DNA of 64,000 nt, taken from the NCBI GenBank assembly GCA_020634795.1, contig JACKAZ010000004.1:111001-175000 (forward strand), written 5' to 3'. The position numbers and the translations under genes were made by a program. Below are positions 34,348-43,585 of the stretch, one piece after another (position 1 is the stretch's first letter; every line of letters begins with the position of its first letter). The notes under the pieces were generated by a model. The model saw nothing but the letters and a program-made list of their open reading frames with translations, did no database searches and had not been told where the DNA came from. Source of the stretch: Ardenticatenales bacterium. Its GTDB lineage: Bacteria > Chloroflexota > Anaerolineae > Ardenticatenales > Ardenticatenaceae.

Positions 34348-34403
34348 GACATCAGAAGTATAGACTTGGCCATCGGGGTCGTCAATCATATGGAGGGGAG
34401 ACA

Positions 34404-36077
34404 ATGGGGAACCGAGTGATGAATGCAGATGAGCAACAGGCAGGGTCGCTTTCCGACGACCCGCTCTGGTATAAAGACGCTGTCTTCTACGAGCTGCACC
34501 TGCGCGCCTACAACGACTCGGACGGCGATGGCATCGGCGACTTCCGGGGCGCGATGGAGAAGCTGGAGTACCTTCAGTGGCTGGGCATCGACTGTATCTG
34601 GATTCTGCCGATGTACCCCTCCCCCTTGGTCGACGATGGCTACGACATCGCCGATTACCGCGACATCCACCCCGACCTCGGCACGCTGGAGGATTTCGAG
34701 GCCTTCGTCGAGAAGGCGCATGGCCTGGGGATGCGCGTCGTCACCGACCTCATCATGAACCACACCTCGGACCAGCATCCGTGGTTCCAGGCCAGTCGCC
34801 GCCGCGAAGCGCCCTACACCGACTGGTACGTCTGGAACGATACGGACGACAAGTACAACGAGGTCCGGATCATCTTCCTCGACCATCAGCCCTCCAACTG
34901 GGCGTGGGACGAGCGGCGCCAGCAATACTTCTGGCACCGCTTCTACGCCGAGCAACCCGATCTCAACTTCGACAACCCAGAGGTGCAGGAGGAGATCAAG
35001 GATGTGATCCGCTTCTGGCTGGCGAAGGGGCTGGATGGCTTCCGCGCCGACGCGATTCCCTACCTCTACGAGCGAGAGGGCAGCTCGGGCGAGAACCTGC
35101 CCGAGACGCACGACTACCTCAAAGGGGTGCGCCGCATGATCGACCGCGAATTTCCGGGGCGCATCCTGCTCGGCGAGGCGAACATGTGGCCGGAGGATGT
35201 GCGCCCTTATTTCGGCGACGAGGACGATCCCGAGCTGCAGATGAGCTTCCACTTCCCCGTGATGCCGCGCATCTTCAAGGCGCTCAAGCTGCAAGAGGCC
35301 GCGCCGATCATCGAGATCATGGCGCGCACGCCCGACATCCCTTCCGAAGCCCAGTGGGTCACCTTCCTGCGCAACCACGACGAGCTGACGCTGGAGATGG
35401 TGACCGAGGAGGATCGCCAATGGATGTGGGAACAGTATGCCCCCGAGCCGCGCATGCGCCTCAACCTCGGCATCCGCCGCCGCCTGGCCCCGCTGCTGGA
35501 CAACGACCGCCGCAAGATCGAGCTCGCCAACTCGATCCTCTTCACCCTGCCCGGCTCGCCGATCATCTACTACGGCGATGAGATCGGCATGGGTGACAAC
35601 ATCCATCTGCCCGACCGCCACGGCGTGCGCACGCCGATGCAATGGGAAAGTAGCGAGACGGCGGACTTCTCCGATGGGGATCCCGACGACTTCTACAATC
35701 CGATCATCCGCAGCGCCCCCTACGGGCCTGAGACGGTCAACGTGGCCGAGCAGCGCAACGACCCGAACTCGCTGCTCAGCCTAATGCGACATCTGATCCG
35801 CGTCCGCAAATCGAGCGCGGCCTTGGGGCGGGGCGACCATCGCTTCTTGGCCGTCGAGAATCCCCACATTTTGGCGATTCTGCGCGAGGCGGACGGCGAG
35901 ACGGTGCTGGCGCTGCACAACCTGTCCGAGGAATGGCAGGAGGTGACGCTGCCGCTGGACGAGTGGGCGGGCCACACGCCGCGGGAACTGCTCTTCGACG
36001 ACAGACTGGCCCCCATCACGGAGGCACCCTACACACTCGTTCTGCCCGCCTTCGCCTATCGGTGGCTGCGCCTTTGA
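34404..36077 (+). CDS. treS: maltose alpha-D-glucosyltransferase (trehalose synthase)
   Basis: A 557-residue GH13 enzyme that interconverts maltose and trehalose in the cytosol. It has D216 (GFRADAIPYLYE), E258 (ILLGEANMWPED) and D326 (FLRNHDELTLEM) as the catalytic set. TreS-type signatures include KDAVFYELHLRAYNDSDGDG and YYGDEIGMGDNIHLPDRHGV. Length fits TreS without the extra maltokinase domain, and no maltokinase gene is seen nearby. GGAGGGG lies five bases before ATG 34404. malQ follows after 178 bases. Confidence 0.95.
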   Translation: MGNRVMNADEQQAGSLSDDPLWYKDAVFYELHLRAYNDSDGDGIGDFRGAMEKLEYLQWLGIDCIWILPMYPSPLVDDGYDIADYRDIHPDLGTLEDFEAFVEKAHGLGMRVVTDLIMNHTSDQHPWFQASRRREAPYTDWYVWNDTDDKYNEVRIIFLDHQPSNWAWDERRQQYFWHRFYAEQPDLNFDNPEVQEEIKDVIRFWLAKGLDGFRADAIPYLYEREGSSGENLPETHDYLKGVRRMIDREFPGRILLGEANMWPEDVRPYFGDEDDPELQMSFHFPVMPRIFKALKLQEAAPIIEIMARTPDIPSEAQWVTFLRNHDELTLEMVTEEDRQWMWEQYAPEPRMRLNLGIRRRLAPLLDNDRRKIELANSILFTLPGSPIIYYGDEIGMGDNIHLPDRHGVRTPMQWESSETADFSDGDPDDFYNPIIRSAPYGPETVNVAEQRNDPNSLLSLMRHLIRVRKSSAALGRGDHRFLAVENPHILAILREADGETVLALHNLSEEWQEVTLPLDEWAGHTPRELLFDDRLAPITEAPYTLVLPAFAYRWLRL

Positions 36078-36255
36078 ACCGTTGCAACGAGAAACGCGAG
36101 AAACAAGGGTCAAGTCCTGATAGGCTGGCCGATATCACCCCATTTTCCATTCTCCATTCGCTATTCTTCCTATCCACCCTAACACGCCAGCACTCTACAA
36201 CGGCTAAACGCACAGCGCTGATCAAACTCACCCCACTCTCTCCGAAGGAGCCACC

Positions 36256-37737
36256 ATGAAGTTCCCACGACAGTCGGGCATCCTGCTGCATCCCACCTCG
36301 CTGCCCGGCCCCCATGGCATCGGGGAGTTGGGGGATGCGGCCTATCGCTTCGTGGATTGGCTCGTCTCGGCGGGGCAGTCGATCTGGCAATTGTTGCCGC
36401 TTGGCCCAACGGGCTACGCCGACTCGCCCTATCAAAGCCTTTCGGCCTTTGCGGGCAACCCGATGCTCATCAGTCTGGACAAGCTGGCGGACGACGGTCT
36501 GCTCAGCCGCGCGGCCCTTGCCGACGGGCCAAGCTTCCCGTCGCAGCGCGTCGACTATGGCGCGGTGATCCGCTGGAAAGGAACCTTGCTCCGCAAAGCT
36601 TTCTTGGCGTGGAAAAGCGCGACGAGCCGCGACGCCCGATACGACGCCTGGTGCGATGAAAACGAGCACTGGCTGGACGACTACGCCCTCTTTGTGGCGC
36701 TTAAGCACCATTTTGGTGGCGGCTCGTGGGTCCATTGGCCCGAGCCGCTCCGTCGCCACATTACGGGAACGCTCGACATGTACCGCGAGGAGCTGGCGAA
36801 TGAGATCGCTTTCCAGCGTTTCGCCCAGTACGAATTCTTCGTGCAATGGAAGGCCCTTCACGAGTATGCCGCAAAGCAGGGGATCGCTCTGATCGGCGAC
36901 ATGCCGATCTTCGTGGCCCACGACAGCGCAGATACGTGGGCCAGCCAACAGGCCTTCACGCTGAAGGGGGATGGCACGCTGAGCGCCCAAGCCGGTGTGC
37001 CGCCCGACTACTTCTCCGAGACGGGGCAATTGTGGGGCAACCCGCTCTATCAATGGGAGTTGATGGCCGCCGATGGCTATGCGTGGTGGATCGAACGGGT
37101 CCGAACGCTCCTGACGCTGGTCGATCGGGTGCGGCTCGACCACTTCCGGGGCTTCGAGGCTTACTGGTCCGTGCCGGGCGATGCCACAACAGCGGTGGAC
37201 GGCGCGTGGGAGCCAGGCCCGGGCGCGGCGCTCTTCACCGCCATCTGCGATGCGCTCGGCACGCTGCCCATCATCGCCGAGAACCTCGGTGTCATCACGG
37301 AAGAGGTCGAGGCATTACGCACCGAGTTCGACTATCCGGGCATGCGCATCCTGCAATTCGGCTTCACCGCCGACGAAAGCCCCGATTTCCTGCCCCATCG
37401 CTACGAGGCCAACACCGTCGCCTACACCGGCACCCACGACAACGAAACGACCGCAGGCTGGTTCGAGGGGTTGGACAGCGCCACGCGCGAACGAGTGCTC
37501 GACTATTTCGACAGCTCGCCCGCCCAAATCGTCCGCGCCATGATCCGCAGCCTCATCGCCTCTGTCGCCGACACCGTCATCTTCCCGATGCAAGATGTCT
37601 TGGATTTGGGCAACGAAGCCCGTATGAACCACCCGGGCACGACTGGCAACAATTGGCAATGGCGTGCGACAGAGGCACAATTTACCGAAGAAGCCGCGAG
37701 CTGGCTGGCCCACCTCTGTCGACTTTATGAGCGGTGA
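36256..37737 (+). CDS. malQ: 4-alpha-glucanotransferase (amylomaltase)
   Basis: A 493-residue GH77 enzyme that moves malto-oligosaccharide segments between glucans. D295 (RLDHFRGFEAYW), E342 (IIAENLGVIT) and D395 (TGTHDNETTAGW) are the catalytic residues. The N-terminus RQSGILLHPTSLPGPHGIGE and the LPLGPTGYADSPYQSLS segment are typical. Length equals the short amylomaltase class of Thermus. GAAGGAG precedes the ATG. Together with treS and the GH13 enzyme it links maltose, trehalose and glycogen pools. Confidence 0.97.
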   Translation: MKFPRQSGILLHPTSLPGPHGIGELGDAAYRFVDWLVSAGQSIWQLLPLGPTGYADSPYQSLSAFAGNPMLISLDKLADDGLLSRAALADGPSFPSQRVDYGAVIRWKGTLLRKAFLAWKSATSRDARYDAWCDENEHWLDDYALFVALKHHFGGGSWVHWPEPLRRHITGTLDMYREELANEIAFQRFAQYEFFVQWKALHEYAAKQGIALIGDMPIFVAHDSADTWASQQAFTLKGDGTLSAQAGVPPDYFSETGQLWGNPLYQWELMAADGYAWWIERVRTLLTLVDRVRLDHFRGFEAYWSVPGDATTAVDGAWEPGPGAALFTAICDALGTLPIIAENLGVITEEVEALRTEFDYPGMRILQFGFTADESPDFLPHRYEANTVAYTGTHDNETTAGWFEGLDSATRERVLDYFDSSPAQIVRAMIRSLIASVADTVIFPMQDVLDLGNEARMNHPGTTGNNWQWRATEAQFTEEAASWLAHLCRLYER

Positions 37738-37887
37738 ACAACACCGCAGAACGCAGAATGGCGAATGGCGAAGAGGGCGATGATGGGAATCATAGATCGC
37801 TCTACCATTCAATCAGCCTGTGAGTCAAAGCCCATGTCCCATGCACCAGGCCCCACTGCACCATCAACACGGACAAGCTCAGCCACC

Positions 37888-37920
37888 TAAACTCATCAAA
37901 CTCATCAAACTCATCACTCA
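37888..37920. repeat. 9-bp tandem repeat (AAACTCATC)n, block 3
   Basis: Three to four units immediately precede the ATG of the esterase gene at 37921. As at 29582-29733, the repeat occupies the place of a ribosome binding site. Confidence 0.85.
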
Positions 37921-38733
37921 ATGCGTCTGACCCCCTACTTCAACCCCGTCCATTCCGACCGTGTGACGGGGAACGTGCAGCTCTGGCACGATGTGCCGTC
38001 GGCGCACCTCTATCATTCGCGTCATGTCATCATCTGGCTGCCACCCGGCTACGATGATGACGACTCGCGCCGCTATCCGGTCTTGTACGCACAGGATGGG
38101 CAGAATCTCTTCAACCCCGACACGGCCTTTGCCGGGACCGCGTGGGATCTGGAGAAGATCACGACCCACTTGATCGACACCGGACAGATCGAACCGTGCA
38201 TCATCGTGGGGATTTACAACACGCCCGATCGGCTCTACGAGTACAATCCGCTGCGCCAGCAGGGACAACAGTACGGCCGCTTTCTGGTGGAGGAGCTGAT
38301 GCCCGCCATTGACCACAGCTTTCGCACGGTGGGCGGGCGCCGCAACGCGCTTATCGGCTCGTCAATGGGGGGGCTGATCTCGACCGCCTTCCTCTGGTGG
38401 CACAGCGACCACTTCTTTGGCGCAGCGGCGATGTCCCCCAGCTATTGGGTGCTCTGGCAGGCGGGCGGCCCTGCCAACTGGCTCCACTACCAGCGCATCC
38501 GGCCTCAGCATCCCTCGTTGCTCTACATCGACCGCGGCACCGACCGCAGTGAATCGCGCATCGACGGCCACGCCCAAGAGGTGTTGCAGGTCTGCCGCGA
38601 TTCCGGCTTCTTGTCGGAGCAACTGATGTACCACGTCGCACAGGGCGGGCAGCACAACGAAGCGTCGTGGCGTGCCCGCTCCCACCTGCCGCTCGACTTC
38701 CTCTTTGGCCGCTCCCCGTGGGCGCGGGGGTAG
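37921..38733 (+). CDS. putative esterase (D family/IroE-like alpha/beta hydrolase)
   Basis: A 270-residue alpha/beta hydrolase of the putative esterase family. The nucleophile S148 lies in ALIGSSMGGLIS, an Asp in YIDRGTDRSES, and the His in QHNEASWRARS, a typical GGQHNE-x-W end. HVIIWLPPGYDDD and YPVLYAQDGQNLF are usual landmarks. No signal peptide is seen. Its position next to malQ could imply hydrolysis of acylated or sugar esters, but the substrate is not predictable. The start directly abuts the 9-bp repeats. Confidence 0.85.
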   Translation: MRLTPYFNPVHSDRVTGNVQLWHDVPSAHLYHSRHVIIWLPPGYDDDDSRRYPVLYAQDGQNLFNPDTAFAGTAWDLEKITTHLIDTGQIEPCIIVGIYNTPDRLYEYNPLRQQGQQYGRFLVEELMPAIDHSFRTVGGRRNALIGSSMGGLISTAFLWWHSDHFFGAAAMSPSYWVLWQAGGPANWLHYQRIRPQHPSLLYIDRGTDRSESRIDGHAQEVLQVCRDSGFLSEQLMYHVAQGGQHNEASWRARSHLPLDFLFGRSPWARG

Positions 38734-38857
38734 ATTTCAAGCGCGGGCGGTTGTGTGACAGGCAGATAGGGATAGGGGTTCGTTGCTCTACCTTGATGGA
38801 CGGCGATCAAGCGGAGCAATGACAGCCAGGCGATGACAACAATACGGATGGCTTTTC

Positions 38858-39262
38858 GTGAGCCGGCTCATTGATCTACGCAAGTTGGCCGCGGTGGATT
38901 TGACGCTCCCTGGTCCGCGCTTCATTTTGGCTGAATTCGCGGTGGGTGTGCTAGGGGCCTTGATTTTTGCCTATTTCGTTCTGCGCAACCCTCTCATACT
39001 ACCGATCGCGTGGACGTGGAACGTAGCCATTGGCCTCTGGTTAGTGGGGATCGCGATCCACTACGTCCCCCTCTTTCTCTATGCCCTTGATTTCGTGCGC
39101 GCTGACCGGATCGACAAAGAAGGGACGCCCGAACTGGCGCGCGTGGGCCGATACACCGTCCAGCAGACCCTCGTTTCCATTCCCTTCCTATTCCCTTTCA
39201 TCACGCTTTTTCAGGAGATGGCATGTCGACATGCAAGGCTGAACGAGTGCGAAGTCGTGTAG
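38858..39262 (+). CDS. small integral membrane protein, unknown
   Basis: A 134-residue protein starting at GTG 38858, with three hydrophobic stretches: ILAEFAVGVLGALIFAYFVL, IAWTWNVAIGLWLVGIAIHY and LVSIPFLFPFITLF. A charged cytosolic-type loop DFVRADRIDKEGTPEL lies between the second and third. No family was recognised. No ribosome binding site is evident, so the start is uncertain. Confidence 0.5.
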   Translation: MSRLIDLRKLAAVDLTLPGPRFILAEFAVGVLGALIFAYFVLRNPLILPIAWTWNVAIGLWLVGIAIHYVPLFLYALDFVRADRIDKEGTPELARVGRYTVQQTLVSIPFLFPFITLFQEMACRHARLNECEVV

Positions 39263-39409
39263 GGATGGTGGAACGATCCGAATGTTGGCTCGCCAGAGTG
39301 GCGCGGCGATACGCGATTCAACAGCACCTCATTCGCTATTTGCCATTCGCCATTTTCTGCTCCAACTTTCCCAACTCACCAACTCACTACACTCCACAGG
39401 AGATCAATC

Positions 39410-40408
39410 ATGGAATATCGACGACTCGGCAAATCCGGGCTGAAAGTCAGTGTGCTTTCGTTCGGCTCGTGGGTCACCTTCAGCACGCAGGCCGATGTGG
39501 CGCTGGCCAAGCAGATGATGGCGACCGCTTACGACGCGGGCTGCAACTTCTTCGACAATGCGGAAATCTACGCCCACGGCAAATCCGAAGAAATTATGGG
39601 GGAAGCGCTCGCCCAGCTCGGCTGGCGCCGCGATAGTTTCATCGTCTCCAGCAAGGTGATGTGGGGTGCGGTCGAGGACCCGAAACCGACGCAGCGCGGT
39701 CTGAGCCGCAAACATATCTACGAGGCCTGTTATCAAGCGATGGATCGGCTTCAGGTCGACTATCTCGACCTCTACTTCTGCCACCGCCCCGATCCCGACG
39801 TGCCGATGGAAGAGGTGGTACGCACCATGACGGAGCTGATCCACCGAGGTGATGTGCTCTATTGGGGCACGTCGGAATGGTCGGCCCAGCAACTGATGGA
39901 AGCCTACGCTGTTGCCCGCCAATACCATCTGATCCCGCCCACGATGGAACAGCCGCAGTACAACATGTTCCACCGCTACCGTTTCGAGATCGAGTACGGA
40001 CGGCTCTACGACGCGATCGGCCTCGGCACCACGATCTGGTCGCCCCTAGCCTCCGGCTTGCTGACCGGGAAGTACAACGAGGGCGTGCCCGACGATTCGC
40101 GCATGAGCTTGGAAGGCTACGAGTGGCTGCGCAAAATGATGGAAAGCGATGAGGGGCGCAGGCGGCTGGAGAAGGTCAAAGCACTGGCCACCGTGGCCGA
40201 CGACCTCGGCACCACGATGCCGAGGCTGGCGCTGGCCTGGTGCCTCAAGAATCCCCATGTCAGTACGGTGATCACCGGCGCGTCCAAGGTGAGTCAGGTC
40301 GAGGAGAACATGCAGGCGCTCACGCTGGTCGATCAGCTCGACGACGAGGTGATGGCACGCATCGACACGATCTTGGACAACAGGCCGGAGCCGGTGGACT
40401 TTCAGTAA
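39410..40408 (+). CDS. aldo/keto reductase (Kv-beta-like)
   Basis: A 332-residue NADPH-dependent (alpha/beta)8 barrel oxidoreductase. Catalytic tetrad: D49 and Y54 (NFFDNAEIYAHGKSE), K82 (IVSSKVMWG) and H125 (LYFCHRPDPD). The MEYRRLGKSGLKVSVLSFGS start and SALGRGLLTGK-type loop (SPLASGLLTGKYN) place it with the voltage-gated potassium channel beta-subunit-like reductases. Substrate unknown, perhaps small aldehydes. AGGAG lies seven bases before ATG 39410. Confidence 0.93.
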   Translation: MEYRRLGKSGLKVSVLSFGSWVTFSTQADVALAKQMMATAYDAGCNFFDNAEIYAHGKSEEIMGEALAQLGWRRDSFIVSSKVMWGAVEDPKPTQRGLSRKHIYEACYQAMDRLQVDYLDLYFCHRPDPDVPMEEVVRTMTELIHRGDVLYWGTSEWSAQQLMEAYAVARQYHLIPPTMEQPQYNMFHRYRFEIEYGRLYDAIGLGTTIWSPLASGLLTGKYNEGVPDDSRMSLEGYEWLRKMMESDEGRRRLEKVKALATVADDLGTTMPRLALAWCLKNPHVSTVITGASKVSQVEENMQALTLVDQLDDEVMARIDTILDNRPEPVDFQ

Positions 40409-40619
40409 CGTCGATTGAAAGGGGAAAGAGGAAAGGGGAACGGCAACGCAAAAACGGCTTATGGAGAATCGCGGATGGCGCATGGGAGATGGCTACCCGC
40501 GATTCACCGCTCTCCCGTCAACGCTCATAACCCACGCTGCAGCACTCCAGCACTCATTACCCATCAAAGCCACTAAACCTCTAGACTCACAACTCCAAAC
40601 TCCAGCACTCCAAAGCGCA

Positions 40620-41402
40620 TCAAACTCGTCCCCCATACTCCCGCCCCATCGTCTCGACCGCGAATTGGACGAGTTCGGCGGCGGGCAGGAGCACGGCCAG
40701 CGCGCGACCCACCGTGCCGCTGGCCGCTCGGCCCCCGTCGACGAAGGCTTGGGTGATCTGCGCGAAATAGTCGGTCGGCATCCCGTCCACGACCGGCTCC
40801 GAGGTGTCGAATTCCTCAACCGATCGCGCGACGATCTCTTCCCCGACCTTCATGCGATAGTCGCGGCGAACCACCCGCTTTTGCGGGAGCGGGGCGATAT
40901 GTTCGGCGTAGTGCAGGAGGGTCACGTGGTCGAAGTCGGAGCCGAGCAGCACCACCTTGCCCTGTCGTTCGACCAGCTTTGCAAAGGGAGAGCCAAGGCC
41001 GTAGCCGTAGTCCAGCGGGTGGTCGGCGCAGAGCCAGGCGGCCGCTGCGCCGATGGCCGCCACCGATGCCCCCGGGTTCAGGGATCGCGTGGCGGTGGGC
41101 CAGCGGCGGATCTCTTCAGCCAGCGCGCCATAATCAACGGCAGCGGGTGAGTGCACGGGATCGAAATAGGGAAGGTCGGCGCTCGCTTCGTAGTCGACGT
41201 AGGCCATCAACGTGCCCGCCTCGCCCACCGCATCGAGGAGCGCTTGGATCAGGCCCGCGGCCCGTCCCTCGGTCGGCCCCACCGCACGCAACGAGGCGTG
41301 AACCATGAGTAGATCCCCGTGGGCCACGCCGAGTTGCCGCAGTTGGGTCGACAGCGTTCGGATCGAGGTCGCTGACTTCGTTTTGCGCAATGGGTCTGAC
41401 AC
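40620..41402 (-). CDS. aminoglycoside N(3)-acetyltransferase-like protein
   Basis: About 260 residues of the AAC(3)/YokD family, marked by LRQLGVAHGDLLMVHASLRA, the HSPAAVDYGALAEEI region and LLGSDFDHVTLLHYAEH with the catalytic-type His. The family transfers acetyl from acetyl-CoA to amino groups; physiological substrates are mostly unknown and resistance cannot be assumed. GTG 41402 is chosen because homologous sequence begins there and a longer ATG start at 41513 would run 38 bases into dtd. No Shine-Dalgarno sequence supports either start. Confidence 0.8.
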   Translation of the reverse strand: MSDPLRKTKSATSIRTLSTQLRQLGVAHGDLLMVHASLRAVGPTEGRAAGLIQALLDAVGEAGTLMAYVDYEASADLPYFDPVHSPAAVDYGALAEEIRRWPTATRSLNPGASVAAIGAAAAWLCADHPLDYGYGLGSPFAKLVERQGKVVLLGSDFDHVTLLHYAEHIAPLPQKRVVRRDYRMKVGEEIVARSVEEFDTSEPVVDGMPTDYFAQITQAFVDGGRAASGTVGRALAVLLPAAELVQFAVETMGREYGGRV

Positions 41403-41475
41403 GGTTAGATTTCGTGGAGGGAGCGACGTTAGGGGACGAAGGCAGGGGGAAGTGTACGCGCTTATCTCGCGCCGC

Positions 41476-41919
41476 TCACTCACTCTCCAACCAGATCGTA
41501 AACGGTCCCTCATTGACCAACTCGACCCGCATCATCGCGCCGAATCGCCCCCCTTCGACTTGGGGGATGCCCGCGTTGCGGAGCGCGGCCATGAAATGTT
41601 CCACGAGCGGTTCGGCCTGTTCGGGGCGAGCCGCGTGGATGAAGGAGGGGCGGCGCCCCCTGCGTGTATCGGCGTAGAGCGTGAACTGCGAGACGACGAG
41701 TGCCGCACCGCCCACATCCAGCAGCGAGCGGTTGGTTTTGCCGTCGTCGTCTTCGAAGATGCGGAGCAGGGCCACTTTTTTCGCCATCTTGTCCGCCACT
41801 GCCGCATCATCCTCGTGCGTGATCCCGACCAACAGCACAAGGCCCGTCCCGATCTCGCCCACCACCTGCCCGTCCACCGTCACACGTCCCTGCGACACGC
41901 GCTGAATCAGGAGGCGCAT
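41476..41919 (-). CDS. dtd: D-aminoacyl-tRNA deacylase
   Basis: A 147-residue enzyme that cleaves D-amino acids (and Gly on tRNA-Ala) from mischarged tRNAs. Landmarks are MRLLIQRVSQGRVTVDGQVV, the active-site SQFTLYADTRRGRRPSF with the catalytic Thr, and the end NEGPFTIWLES, a near-match of the NxGPVT motif. The ATG starts just two bases before the preceding gene's stop codon boundary (TAG at 41922-41924), so it is co-transcribed with the LCP gene. AGGAG-like sequence is in CAGGAGGCGC on the opposite strand only, so its own ribosome binding site is unclear. Confidence 0.95.
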   Translation of the reverse strand: MRLLIQRVSQGRVTVDGQVVGEIGTGLVLLVGITHEDDAAVADKMAKKVALLRIFEDDDGKTNRSLLDVGGAALVVSQFTLYADTRRGRRPSFIHAARPEQAEPLVEHFMAALRNAGIPQVEGGRFGAMMRVELVNEGPFTIWLESE

Positions 41920-41921
41920 CG

Positions 41922-43409
41922 CTACGGGCTGACGGGCGTCGCTTCGGGCAGCGTCTCTCCGCCGCCTTCCGCTGTGGGCGTTACCACGAAGGGGGCCGTG
42001 GTGGGGGCAATGGCGGGCGTCGCGGTTTGCAGCGGGACGGGCCATGTCGCCTGCGGCGTCACCTCCACGCTGCCGGGCGTGGGCGAGGGGCCACGAGTAC
42101 TGCGCGGCGTGAGGTCGATCTCTGGTGTCCACGTGGGGTAGGCCGTGGGGCGGGGCCGCGGGGTCCACGTGGGAATTGGCGTTGCGGTGGGCAAAGGGGC
42201 GGGCAGCGCCGCCTGGGGGCGGACGGCTTCGATGGTCACCAACCCGTCAAAGGTCTCGGCGACCAGCGGACGTACTTCGCTCCAATCGGGGATCAGCACC
42301 TCGGCCCCCGTGTAGGTGTAATAGGCCCTCACCATCGTGTTGTCGATCAGCGCGCGGCGGATGTTGCCATCTTCGATCCGACGTGCGACCTGTGCCAGCG
42401 CCAACACTTCGTTGACCGTCATGTCGGTCTCAATGGCGCGGTTCAGGGTCGATACCAATCGCCCCACATTGGCGGGCGTAAGCGAGGGGATGATGTCGCG
42501 GCTCAGCACTTGGTCGCGCAGCGCCAGAATCACCTCTTGCTGCCGTTCGGCCCGTGCGAAATCGCTGGTGCTCTTCCGGGTTCGGGCATATTGCAGCGCG
42601 CTTTCCCCGTCCATCTGCTGCCAGCCCTCCTCGAAGCGCACCGTCATGATGCCGTAATCCTCGGTCGGATATTCGGTATCGACCAGCAACTCTGGCACAT
42701 AGATCTCGACGCCCCCCACATAGTCGATGATCTTGCGGAAACCGTCAAAGTCCATCACCAGATAGCGGTCGACCTTGATGCCGAAGTTGCGCCGGATGGT
42801 TTGCATCGCCGCCGCCGGGCCACCGCCCGGATAGTCGTAATAATCGCCGTAGTAGTAGGCGGTATTGATGCGGTCTTGCCATTCGCCGTTCCCGTGGTCG
42901 GGCAGGGTGATGAGCATGTCGCGTGGGAAGGAGAGCATCGCGATGCTGTTGCTCTCGGGGTCGATGGTCAGCAGGATCATAGAGTCGGTGCGCCACGGGC
43001 CGTCCTCATCCGTCTCGGAGGCGCGGCGGTCGATCCCCATCACCAACACCGTCATCGGCTCGGTGGCGGGCGGCGGCAACTGCGCGTCGGCTTCCGCCGT
43101 GCCGACCGGCACCACCAACGAGGTGCGCGTGGGGGTCGCTTGCGCGCTCACCAAGGGCAGCTCCCCCTGTTCGCCCAACTGGGCGATCTCTTCCGCAAAG
43201 CGTTCGGGCAGGGGCGGCAGCTCTGCATTGCTGGAAGCCGAAGAGGGGAAGATCGGGAGTTGGCTGTTACGCACGAAGCGGGCCATCGCGAAAAAGAGGA
43301 AAAGGCCGACCAGCAGCAGGGTCAGCGCGAAGATGATCTTGGTGGTTTGATCGAAGCTGGTTTTGGGGTTACCCTGTTCCAGCCGAATCCGTTGTTGATT
43401 GGTCGCCAT
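41922..43409 (-). CDS. LytR-CpsA-Psr (LCP) family cell-wall glycopolymer transferase
   Basis: A 495-residue protein with a short cytosolic N-terminus, one transmembrane helix (about 24-46) and an extracytoplasmic LCP domain (about 120-400). The domain shows MTVLVMGIDRRA, SFPRDMLITLPDHG, RINTAYYYGD and a DFDGFRKIIDYVGGVEI core with the catalytic-site Arg and Asp residues. LCP enzymes attach anionic polymers or arabinogalactan-like polymers to peptidoglycan. The C-terminal 90 residues are Pro/Thr-rich (PTATPIPTWTPRPRPTAYPT), typical of Chloroflexota surface proteins. It precedes dtd directly. Confidence 0.93.
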   Translation of the reverse strand: MATNQQRIRLEQGNPKTSFDQTTKIIFALTLLLVGLFLFFAMARFVRNSQLPIFPSSASSNAELPPLPERFAEEIAQLGEQGELPLVSAQATPTRTSLVVPVGTAEADAQLPPPATEPMTVLVMGIDRRASETDEDGPWRTDSMILLTIDPESNSIAMLSFPRDMLITLPDHGNGEWQDRINTAYYYGDYYDYPGGGPAAAMQTIRRNFGIKVDRYLVMDFDGFRKIIDYVGGVEIYVPELLVDTEYPTEDYGIMTVRFEEGWQQMDGESALQYARTRKSTSDFARAERQQEVILALRDQVLSRDIIPSLTPANVGRLVSTLNRAIETDMTVNEVLALAQVARRIEDGNIRRALIDNTMVRAYYTYTGAEVLIPDWSEVRPLVAETFDGLVTIEAVRPQAALPAPLPTATPIPTWTPRPRPTAYPTWTPEIDLTPRSTRGPSPTPGSVEVTPQATWPVPLQTATPAIAPTTAPFVVTPTAEGGGETLPEATPVSP

Positions 43410-43440
43410 CAGTACAGCATCCCACTCGATTCAAAGAAGA

Positions 43441-43468
43441 AGCGCTCACGATAGGCCAAGTGAGCGCT
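43441..43468 (-). terminator. hairpin after the CHAD gene
   Basis: AGCGCTCAC (43441-43449) pairs with GTGAGCGCT (43460-43468) around a ten-base loop, followed on the minus strand by TCTTCTTTG. It lies between the CHAD stop (43586) and the LCP start and likely separates the two units. Confidence 0.55.
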
Positions 43469-43585
43469 CCGAAGGTAGCTTGTCGTCCAAACAGTATATC
43501 TATTCCAAATCGCTGTGGCAAAAGTTAAACGGGTCGAGCCGCCTTTGGCCAGCAGGCTTACGGGCGCGATGCCGAAAAGATGAGC

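Noticed and set aside
34386..35642. Minus-strand ORF of 418 codons over treS
   Set aside because: Antisense of treS, composition of a shadow frame (Val/His/Arg-rich), no family features.
42027..43454. Long plus-strand ORF (475 codons) opposite the LCP gene
   Set aside because: It is the antisense shadow of a GC-rich gene: His/Arg/Gly-rich, no recognisable family, no ribosome binding site. The minus-strand LCP protein explains the codon pattern.
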